Shown here: positions 5,749 to 11,058 of the stretch, piece after piece | Layout of the letters: each line of letters begins with the position of its first letter | Numbering within the stretch: position 1 is the stretch's first letter | NCBI GenBank assembly: GCA_002395225.1 | Contig: DGWH01000117.1 | Span: 1-11,058, forward strand | DNA: 11,058 nucleotides | Direction: 5' to 3' | Origin: Christensenella sp. UBA4263 | GTDB taxonomy: Bacteria > Bacillota > Clostridia > Christensenellales > Aristaeellaceae | Program-made: the position numbers and the translations under genes | The notes under the pieces: model-generated | What the model was told of the DNA's origin: nothing | What the model saw: only the letters and a program-made list of their open reading frames with translations | The model's database searches: none

Positions 5749-6552
5749 TTAATCGTCAAAAAGATAATGGTACTTTTTTCGCCGCTGCATAATCAGATCA
5801 ATCACACGTTTTTGAATTTTCGGACTATACATATTCGCTGAGCGAATAATATCCGACACATCATGAAAGTCAAAATGAAAATGAATCTGAACCCCATACA
5901 ACTGCTCAGCAATATCCACCTGTTCATCAAAATCTTCACAGAATGTTTTAGGCCTCGCTTTATTGATGAGCGTCCAATAATCCTGATTCATCGGATAATC
6001 AAGTGTTGTATCCGACAGGAGACTGCTTCCATGATCAAATAATGGCGCCAGTTTAAATTGTTTCCGTGCATTGGTTAAAATCCCGATATTGTGAGAATGG
6101 CGGTCTTCATTCAGAAAAAACGTATCTATCGCAAGCATTTTACTGACATAGATCCCAAACTGATTCAGACCGGTGATTCTTATTGTCCTGTCTACGAGCG
6201 TTTTAAGCCGTTCTGCATGATCTGAAATAGCATAAATGATTTGATTGGTTCCGGCACCATACGCCTGCTCGAAAAGCCTTTCCAGTGTGATCAACTGCCA
6301 TCCTTCACTGAAATCACGGCTGCAGCAGCCGTTAAAGACATTTCCGTTATAGACAATTTGTTCAGGCCTGTATTGGACAAACTCATCGGATGAAAGATCG
6401 GAGAATCGAAGCAGTTCGGAAACAGCGAATTCAGCCAGACCTTCATATCCGAGATAATCGGTTTTATACCAGTAACCGTCCCGCTTGAATTTCATCTGAT
6501 TTCCCCTGGAAGAGGGACGACCGATATAATCACTGCCGGACAGTTCTATCAT
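5749..6552 (-). CDS. HipA-like serine/threonine kinase, probable toxin
   Basis: A 267-aa protein with the HipA kinase core. The Gly-rich loop SSRGNQMK (14-21) aligns with the HipA loop SVAGAQEK, whose serine is the autophosphorylation site. K30 in YWYKTD is the likely ATP-binding lysine. NEDRHSHNIGIL (148-159) holds the catalytic Asp (D150) and metal-binding Asn (N155). APLFDHGSSLL (169-179) is the DFG-like motif with D173. It is much shorter than E. coli HipA (about 440 aa) and lacks its N-terminal subdomain, as in HipT of three-gene HipBST systems. HipA and HipT inhibit growth by phosphorylating aminoacyl-tRNA synthetases; whether this protein does so is inference. The start is 3 bases after the stop of the HTH gene with AGAGAGG upstream, so translation is coupled. 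Confidence 0.85.
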   Translation of the reverse strand: MIELSGSDYIGRPSSRGNQMKFKRDGYWYKTDYLGYEGLAEFAVSELLRFSDLSSDEFVQYRPEQIVYNGNVFNGCCSRDFSEGWQLITLERLFEQAYGAGTNQIIYAISDHAERLKTLVDRTIRITGLNQFGIYVSKMLAIDTFFLNEDRHSHNIGILTNARKQFKLAPLFDHGSSLLSDTTLDYPMNQDYWTLINKARPKTFCEDFDEQVDIAEQLYGVQIHFHFDFHDVSDIIRSANMYSPKIQKRVIDLIMQRRKKYHYLFDD

Positions 6553-6555
6553 CGC

Positions 6556-7098
6556 TTACCTCTCTATTTTCAGCCAGAAATCATCCTCTGCCATTCGGCC
6601 TTCCGTTTTTTCAATAATCAGCATCGGATCAAAAAAGGGAATTCCTCTTTCCTTCAGCTCCAGCTTCAGTTTATCCCGTGAGGCAGGAAAGCACCTGGAT
6701 TCAAGAAAAGCCAGATAATCCGCATACTCCGGATGCTGTTTGACGCCAAAGGCACAGTAAAGCAGGTCATCCGTATAGTTTTTGATTTCCACCACCCGCT
6801 GCAGATCATCCACATCAATCAATGTACAGACTTTATCCCGATACATGTACCAGAGACGCATTTTCAGCTTTTTCTCAGGCACCTCCAGTCGGGGCAGCAA
6901 ATACGGATGGCGCCATAATATATCCAGAAGCGTGACAACAGGTCCTGTTACCGGCCCGTTTTTCGCCTCCCATGATTCAACCGCCCGTTTGGAACATCCC
7001 AGAAACGAGGCAAACTCTTTCTGTGTCATCCCAAACCGCTGTCGGGCTTCACGTATCTCTGCACCAGTCGTTTCCTCGCCTGTCACATATTGTCTCAT
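6556..7098 (-). CDS. HTH antitoxin-like regulator with extra C-terminal domain
   Basis: A 180-aa protein starting at ATG 7098 with GGAGG 6 bases upstream. Residues 12-62 (GAEIREARQRFGMTQKEFAS, then GCSKRAVESWE) form an XRE/Cro-type helix-turn-helix close to those of HipB and HigA antitoxins. The remaining about 100 residues form a separate domain with FLESRCFPASRDKLKLEL (131-148) and IIEKTEGRMAEDDFWLKI (161-178). I remember this tail as common in Firmicutes next to HipA-like kinases but know no function for it. By analogy with HipBST, where a separate small HipS protein neutralises the kinase, this could be a HipB-type DNA binder fused to a neutralising domain; that is inference. It is expected to bind the inverted repeat 30 bases upstream and repress its own operon. 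Confidence 0.85.
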   Translation of the reverse strand: MRQYVTGEETTGAEIREARQRFGMTQKEFASFLGCSKRAVESWEAKNGPVTGPVVTLLDILWRHPYLLPRLEVPEKKLKMRLWYMYRDKVCTLIDVDDLQRVVEIKNYTDDLLYCAFGVKQHPEYADYLAFLESRCFPASRDKLKLELKERGIPFFDPMLIIEKTEGRMAEDDFWLKIER

Positions 7099-7127
7099 TT
7101 ATACCTCCGCTTCATTCGCAAGTCAGT

Positions 7128-7180
7128 AAGTCACAAATTATGTGATTTATTTAGTGAATAAGTCACATAATTTGTGACTT
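7128..7180. promoter_or_regulatory. Long inverted-repeat operator of the HTH-kinase operon
   Basis: Perfect 18-base arms AAGTCACAAATTATGTGA (7128-7145) and TCACATAATTTGTGACTT (7163-7180). With one mismatch the arms extend to 24 bases (7128-7151 and 7157-7180) around TAGTG. Each arm also contains a smaller TCACA/TGTGA dyad, so two repressor dimers could bind. Weak further symmetry (CATTCGCAA and TTGCGAAATG) extends outward on both sides. A CATAAT in the minus orientation could be the -10 box, but no good -35 box pairs with it. Confidence 0.85.
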
Positions 7181-7211
7181 GTTGCGAAATGAAAGATATT
7201 CCTTCCAGTTC

Positions 7212-7440
7212 GTTAGGAATGTGTCTTTTCATCCTGTTTCTCAGACACATTCTGTTGGGGACAGCAAATACAGATCACGCCAGAATATACCAGAACAATG
7301 AGCCATCATTCCCCGTTTACCTTCTTTATTCAATCGCCCGTTTGGGACACCCCTGAAACGCAGTAACTGCTTTCTGTATCATCCCGAACGGATATCGGGC
7401 TTTACATTCCTCTGCTCCAATCATTTCCTGCCTCCCGCAT
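7212..7440 (-). pseudogene. Decayed, truncated second copy of the HTH antitoxin gene
   Basis: The minus strand here aligns along its whole length with the 5' part of the 180-aa HTH gene (about 6850-7098). In one frame it reads GAEECKARYPFGMIQKAVTA, then FQGCPKRAIE and a stop, against GAEIREARQRFGMTQKEFAS and FLGCSKRAVESW in the intact gene. The serine codon TCA has become TAA (7328-7326), the start codon is lost (AAT near 7440), and a one-base deletion lies near the start. Further on, GCAAATACAGATCACGCCAGA (plus strand) still matches GCAAATACGGATGGCGCCATA. Nothing of the C-terminal domain or of a second kinase remains. A 10-bp inverted repeat, GAATGTGTCT/AGACACATTC (7217-7226, 7243-7252), sits at its far end and is absent from the intact gene. 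Confidence 0.85.
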
Positions 7441-7479
7441 ACTGCTTATTCCATACAATCTTCCCGTCTCGTCACTCAT

Positions 7480-7533
7480 TAAATCACAATTACTGTGAAT
7501 TATCAAGACAAAAAATCACATTATCGTGGCTTT
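7480..7533. promoter_or_regulatory. Degenerate copy of the antitoxin operator
   Basis: This 54-base stretch lies at the same distance from the pseudogene as the intact operator does from the HTH gene. Its first arm AAATCACAATTACTGTGA (7481-7498) matches 14 of 18 bases of the intact arm. The second, TCACATTATCGTGGCTT, matches with one gap and a few changes. Symmetry between its own arms is now poor. It might still bind the repressor weakly. Confidence 0.7.
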
Positions 7534-7698
7534 CAGCCTGTAAAAGCGGTTTATTTTCCAAGAAATGCTCTTCCTCGGATTGTCACTGATTCCAGCATAT
7601 CAGAAAAGACGCACTCACAGGCCGACACATTGTGCAGCGGCCTTAAACGATTTGCCGGTCATGCCAGGTGTACACTTTTGCACGTACAGAGAATGCTA

Positions 7699-7727
7699 TT
7701 GCAAACTGCACTTTTCTGTGCTAGAGT
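7699..7727 (+). promoter_or_regulatory. Possible promoter of the dehydratase-aldolase operon
   Basis: TTGCAA (7699-7704) and TAGAGT (7722-7727) are 17 bases apart; each matches four of six consensus bases. Transcription from about 7734 would give a leader of about 95 bases. That leader contains a hairpin at 7775-7803 (outer CTGCA/TGCAG, inner CGGC/GCCG) before the ribosome binding site. I see no gene, and no clear catabolite-repression site, in 7534-7698. Confidence 0.4.
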
Positions 7728-7829
7728 TTTTAGCGAAAAACGATGAACGACAGTACTATCTGCGCAGGAAAAAACTGCAACGGCAAATTGCCGGGATCTG
7801 CAGACATCTTTCATAGGGGAGGTCTTTCA

Positions 7830-9548
7830 ATGAGTATTCGCAGCACAAGAGAGCGCAATCTCTGGGCACAGTTCGATGCCCTTCAGCTGGGCTCCGGCTG
7901 GGATGAAACCGACATCGGGAAACCGCAGATTCTGGTCGAGGATGTCTTTGGCGACAGCCATCCGGGTTCCACCCATCTCGACCAGCTCAGTGAACACATC
8001 TGCCGGGGCATTTATGAATGCGGCGGCGCACCCGGCCGTTTCCATGCAACCGACATCTGCGACGGCTGTGCCCAGGGGCATGACGGCATGAACATGATTC
8101 TGGCCAGCCGGGAAGCGCTGGCAGACATGGTTGAACTGCACGCCGGCTTTGTCCCGTGGGATGGAATGGTTCTGATTTCCTCCTGTGACAAATCCATTCC
8201 GGCACACCTCAAAGCCATGGCCAGAGTGAATATCCCGGCCATCTTTGTTCCCGGCGGCAGCATGCGGCCAGGGCCCAATCAGACAACCTCACTGGTTGCC
8301 GGCTCCATCTCCCTGCGTCAGCGTGAGCAGGACGGCATCACCGGGGAGGAGATCCGAAATTACAAGCTGACCGGCTGTCCCTCCTGCGGCGCCTGCACCT
8401 TCCTCGGCACCGCCTCCACCATGCAGTGCATGGCCGAGGCCCTGGGACTAGCTCTGCCGGGCAGTGCGCTGGTTCCCGCTACCATGCGTGACATTCTCGC
8501 CTATTCCCGCCGGGCCGGACGCCAGATTATCCGGCTGGCAGAGCTTGGCATCTGTCCCTCCGACATTTTGACGCCGGCAAGCTTCCGCAACGCCATCATC
8601 GTGCACAGCGCCATCGGCGGCTCCACGAATGCCACACTGCATCTGCCTTCGATTGCCCGGGAGCTGGGCCTCACCCTGGAGCCCGAACTGTTCGATGAAA
8701 TCAACCGGATCATCCCCCACATCGGGAACATCAATCCCAGCGGCGAACACCTGACCGAATCCTTCTGGTTCGCCGGCGGCATTCCTGCCGTGCAGCTGGC
8801 GCTGCGGGATTACCTCGATCTGGATGTCATGACCGTCACCGGGAAAACCCTGGGTGAAAATCTGGAGGACATCCAGCGCGAGGGCTTTTTCGAGCGAAAC
8901 GAAGGGTATCTGCATAACTATGGCCTCAGGCGGGAACAGGTTATCCTTCCGGTTGACGCGGTCCGGGAAACCGGTTCGATTGCCATTCTGAAAGGAAATC
9001 TGGCACCGGAGGGTGCGGTCATCAAGTACTCCGCCTGTGCGGAGGACATGCGGAAACTGACCGGACGCGCCCGGGTTTATGACAGTGAGGAAGCGGCGCA
9101 TGATGCCGTTGTCGCCGGCGAAATCAATCCCGGGGAAATTCTGGTCATCCGTTACGAGGGCCCCCGCGGCAGCGGCATGCCGGAAATGCTGATGACCACC
9201 GAGGCCATCGTCTGCGACCGGCGGCTCAACGGGCATGTTTCCCTTGTCACCGACGGACGGTTTTCCGGTGCCACAAGAGGCGCCGCCATCGGGCACGTCA
9301 GTCCCGAAGCAGCCGCCGGCGGACCTCTTGCCTACATTCATACTGGGGACATCATCGCCTATGACATTGAAGCCCGGACGCTGGATGTCGTCGGCATTGA
9401 CGGCGTGCCCATGGACGCACAGGCCGTGGCCGCCGTTCTTGCGGAGCGGCAAAAGACCTGGTCCCTGAAGGAGCCGCCTGTCAGGAAAGGTATTCTCAAA
9501 CGATATACCGAATCGGCGCTTTCTGCCATGCAGGGTGCCGGATACTGA
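7830..9548 (+). CDS. IlvD/Edd-family iron-sulfur dehydratase, probably acting on a sugar acid
   Basis: A 572-aa protein of the dihydroxy-acid/sugar-acid dehydratase family, which removes water from a 2,3-dihydroxy acid to give a 2-keto-3-deoxy acid. Cluster cysteines are C78 in CDGCAQGHDGM, C119 in SSCDKSIP and C183/C186/C189 in GCPSCGACT. K121 after CD is the position of the carbamylated metal-binding lysine. TDGRFSGATRG (474-484) carries the catalytic serine S479, and RYEGPRGSGMPEML (441-454) is the usual C-terminal block. The ATG at 7830 is chosen because AGGGGAGG precedes it by 7 bases; the frame is open to 7743 but without a site there. The DapA-family aldolase downstream argues for sugar-acid breakdown (xylonate, arabonate, gluconate or similar) rather than valine/isoleucine synthesis, and no other ilv gene is near. 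The exact substrate cannot be read. Confidence 0.88.
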   Translation: MSIRSTRERNLWAQFDALQLGSGWDETDIGKPQILVEDVFGDSHPGSTHLDQLSEHICRGIYECGGAPGRFHATDICDGCAQGHDGMNMILASREALADMVELHAGFVPWDGMVLISSCDKSIPAHLKAMARVNIPAIFVPGGSMRPGPNQTTSLVAGSISLRQREQDGITGEEIRNYKLTGCPSCGACTFLGTASTMQCMAEALGLALPGSALVPATMRDILAYSRRAGRQIIRLAELGICPSDILTPASFRNAIIVHSAIGGSTNATLHLPSIARELGLTLEPELFDEINRIIPHIGNINPSGEHLTESFWFAGGIPAVQLALRDYLDLDVMTVTGKTLGENLEDIQREGFFERNEGYLHNYGLRREQVILPVDAVRETGSIAILKGNLAPEGAVIKYSACAEDMRKLTGRARVYDSEEAAHDAVVAGEINPGEILVIRYEGPRGSGMPEMLMTTEAIVCDRRLNGHVSLVTDGRFSGATRGAAIGHVSPEAAAGGPLAYIHTGDIIAYDIEARTLDVVGIDGVPMDAQAVAAVLAERQKTWSLKEPPVRKGILKRYTESALSAMQGAGY

Positions 9549-9553
9549 AAAGC

Positions 9554-9789
9554 GGCCCTGTCGCGCATCGACAGGGTGTCAAATTCAGGCAAATGACCAT
9601 AGTTGAGGAGTTGCCCTGTCGCGCAACGACAGTTTGTCAAATCCAGGCCTCAGACAAAAGCAGCTCCGGCAAACGACCAACATTGAGGCCTGCAAAGGAG
9701 CGGCCCTGTCGCGCAGCGACAGTAAGTCAAATCCAGGCCTCATGCAATGCCGCTCCGGCAAATGATCAACAATGAGGCCTGCAAAGGAG
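9554..9789 (+). repeat. Three tandem copies of a composite hairpin repeat
   Basis: Units run 9554-9610 (shortened), 9613-9700 and 9703-9789. Each begins with the hairpin CTGTCGCGCA-N-CGACAG (9558-9574, 9616-9632, 9706-9722), then GTCAAATCCAGGC. The two full units add a second dyad, CAGGCCTCA with TGAGGCCTG (9644-9652/9684-9692 and 9734-9742/9773-9781), with GCTCCGGCAAA between the arms, and end GCAAAGGAG. The first unit lacks most of the middle. The array fills the 248 bases between two genes that look like one operon. It resembles REP/BIME-type intergenic palindromes; no REP-associated transposase is in the window. Confidence 0.88.
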
Positions 9790-9796
9790 GTACACA

Positions 9797-10687
9797 ATGG
9801 CAAAGTACATCACACCGGCGGTAACACCGTTCCTTGAAAACGGGAAGATTGACGAAGCGGCATGTGCTGCACTCTACGAGCATCTCATCACAGGCGGCGT
9901 GGACGGCATCCTGGTACTGGGCAGCATCGGGGAATTCTTTGCTCTCTCCCTGGAGGATAAGAAGCGCCTGATTTCTCTGGCCGTTACGTGCGCAAAGGGC
10001 CGGATTCCCATCATTGCCGGCACTGCTGACATGGACTTCTCCAACGTGCTGGAGCTTTCCCGTTATGCTCTGGCCGAGGGTGCCGAATCCGTCATAGTCG
10101 TCTCCCCTTATTATTTCCCTCTCACCCCTGAACAGATCTTCACTTACTACGATACCCTTGCAAAGGAAATCCCCGGCCGGATCTATCTGTATAACTTCCC
10201 GGACCGCACCGGATACACCATTCCCGCCGACATTGTCCTGAGGCTTGCCCAGGCTCATTCGAATATTGTCGGCATCAAGGACACCATTTCAGGCCTTGAC
10301 CACACCCGCGAACTCATTAAGGCCGTCAAACCAGTCCGGCCGGATTTTGAGATCTATTCCGGATTTGATGACAACTTCGCCCATAACGTCCTCTGCGGCG
10401 GAGATGGCTGCATCGCAGGCCTTTCCAATGTCGCCCCTGAGGTCTGCCATCGCTGGGCAGCCGCCGTCAACCGCGGAGACTGGGCTGAATCCGCCCGCCT
10501 CCAGCAGGTCATCAATCGCCTTATGGACATCTATACCGTCGGTGCCCCGTTCATCCCGTTCATCAAGGCCGCAGCCGCACTTCGCGGGGTACCGGTCCGC
10601 AATATTCCCAGCTTCCCGTTTACCGCCGCCAGCGATTCGCAGATTGAAGCGCTTCGGGGAATTTTATCCCGTGAAGACCTGCTGTAA
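9797..10687 (+). CDS. DapA/NanA-superfamily class I aldolase (probable 2-keto-3-deoxy sugar-acid aldolase)
   Basis: A 296-aa (beta/alpha)8-barrel lyase, the usual length for the family. K161 in VGIKDTISG is the Schiff-base lysine and Y132 in LYNFPDRTGY the catalytic tyrosine. GSIGEFFALS (42-51) is the carboxylate-binding loop, where DapA itself has GTTGE. That GSxGEF wording is closer to the YagE/YjhH and keto-deoxy-acid aldolases than to dihydrodipicolinate synthase. With the dehydratase upstream, it likely cleaves a 2-keto-3-deoxy acid to pyruvate and an aldehyde, as in non-phosphorylative sugar-acid pathways. N-acetylneuraminate lyase or a true DapA are less likely alternatives. The ATG at 9797 follows AAAGGAGG, which is the end of the last hairpin repeat. 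No transporter or regulator for the pathway is in the window. Confidence 0.88.
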   Translation: MAKYITPAVTPFLENGKIDEAACAALYEHLITGGVDGILVLGSIGEFFALSLEDKKRLISLAVTCAKGRIPIIAGTADMDFSNVLELSRYALAEGAESVIVVSPYYFPLTPEQIFTYYDTLAKEIPGRIYLYNFPDRTGYTIPADIVLRLAQAHSNIVGIKDTISGLDHTRELIKAVKPVRPDFEIYSGFDDNFAHNVLCGGDGCIAGLSNVAPEVCHRWAAAVNRGDWAESARLQQVINRLMDIYTVGAPFIPFIKAAAALRGVPVRNIPSFPFTAASDSQIEALRGILSREDLL

Positions 10688-10912
10688 GCTGCACCGCAAA
10701 ACCCATGTGTCCGAATCCAGCCCTCCTGGGAAAAGATTACGGAATAACGCACTCTTTCAGTTGAATTTATCCAGCATGTTCAGCAATCAATGGCGTCAAC
10801 CTAACAGGTAACGAGCGATTATCTCCGAACGTATTATGAAAATCGGCAGAATAATGTTCGTATTTGCTGACTATTTCAATTTCTTTACCATAACCTATTA
10901 ATGATACCTCCT
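10688..10912. other. AT-rich intergenic region with a weak hairpin
   Basis: No gene is supported here. An imperfect hairpin, CGAAC(GT)ATTAT with ATAATGTTCG, spans 10826-10860. A short CCAG/CTGG stem is present near 10718-10730 but has no U tract, so no clear terminator follows the aldolase gene. The left end of the insertion sequence suggested by the next gene may lie in this region, but I cannot identify its terminal repeat. Confidence 0.5.
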
Positions 10913-10941
10913 TTGACATATTTCTCTTATCGGATTATAAT
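10913..10941 (+). promoter_or_regulatory. Perfect consensus sigma-A promoter
   Basis: TTGACA (10913-10918) and TATAAT (10936-10941) are separated by exactly 17 bases. It points at the transposase-like gene, with the ribosome binding site AGAGGAG at about 10957-10963. A full-consensus promoter is unusual for a transposase gene, which is normally kept weak. Confidence 0.9.
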
Positions 10942-10969
10942 ATAGCATCATAATCGAGAGGAGAAACGA

Positions 10970-11058
10970 ATGTCCATAGTACTTCAACATGATTCAAGGG
11001 CAAATGTCACTTACGCTTATCATAACACTGTAGTATGGGACAAGGTCCAGAAGAAATC
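10970..11058 (+). CDS. Start of a transposase-like gene, partial (runs off right edge)
   Basis: ATG 10970 opens a frame of 29 codons to the window edge. It begins MSIVLQHDSRANVTYAYHN and continues with VVWDKVQKK. It aligns with the N-terminus of the 118-aa protein near the left edge (MSFTVYQTNKKTGVVYAYLQ, then DPVSKRPKS) and with what I recall of IS4/IS1634-like transposases in Firmicutes. Whether a full DDE domain follows cannot be seen. Confidence 0.65.
   Translation, partial: MSIVLQHDSRANVTYAYHNTVVWDKVQKK

Noticed and set aside
7743..7829. Upstream ATG extension of the dehydratase
   Set aside because: No ribosome binding site precedes 7743, the extra 29 residues are not family-like, and AGGGGAGG sits before the ATG at 7830.
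8448..9452. Long minus-strand open frame opposite the dehydratase
   Set aside because: Family motifs lie on the plus strand throughout; the antisense frame is a by-product of GC-rich codons.
9554..9789. CRISPR array
   Set aside because: Only three unequal units, homology extends through the whole unit with no unique spacers, and each contains two dyads; this is an intergenic repeat.
9585..9803. Minus-strand small genes over the repeats (LSLRDRA peptides)
   Set aside because: The frames simply translate the hairpin repeat and overlap the aldolase start; no ribosome binding sites.
10688..10811. Continuation of an open frame overlapping the aldolase 3' end
   Set aside because: It is Ser/Arg/Pro-rich, begins inside the aldolase gene in another frame and has no start site.

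Overview
The window looks like chromosomal DNA of a Bacillota (Firmicutes) bacterium. Shine-Dalgarno sites are strong and AGGAGG-type, and the -10/-35 boxes are sigma-A-like. The adenylosuccinate synthetase resembles the clostridial type, and the HipA-like pair and the transposase-like N-termini also fit this phylum. An Erysipelotrichaceae- or Lachnospiraceae-like gut or oral anaerobe is my best guess, but the family is not proven from sequence alone. Base composition is mosaic: the housekeeping and catabolic genes (about 1630-5540 and 7830-10690) are GC-rich, while the two edges and the block 5700-7550 are AT-rich and carry accessory genes.

Left edge (1-1577). A membrane protein runs off the window on the minus strand. 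Next is a 118-aa minus-strand protein whose N-terminus looks like that of DDE transposases but which ends in a coiled coil. Divergent from it is an unrecognised 220-aa basic protein. The region between these two holds direct repeats and a promoter. A 34-bp perfect palindrome separates the 220-aa gene from convergent purA.

Minus-strand core (1634-5543). purA has its own consensus promoter and a structured leader. Upstream of it are a membrane-anchored zinc-ribbon protein, a STAS anti-sigma-factor-antagonist-like protein, an LCMT-like methyltransferase that overlaps the STAS frame, and a 61-aa protein. The last three read as one operon. The methyltransferase and STAS parts may be one gene split by a frameshift.

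Toxin-antitoxin island (5585-7540). A HipA-like kinase follows an HTH protein with a 3-bp gap, and both are preceded by a long inverted-repeat operator. Beyond the operator lies a decayed second copy of the same operator and the N-terminal part of the antitoxin gene.

Plus-strand catabolic pair (7830-10687). An IlvD/Edd-family Fe-S dehydratase and a DapA-family class I aldolase probably convert a sugar acid to a 2-keto-3-deoxy acid and then to pyruvate plus an aldehyde. Between them sit three copies of a composite hairpin repeat whose last copy supplies the aldolase ribosome binding site. A fourth copy lies at 5625. The right edge holds the start of a transposase-like gene behind a perfect consensus promoter.
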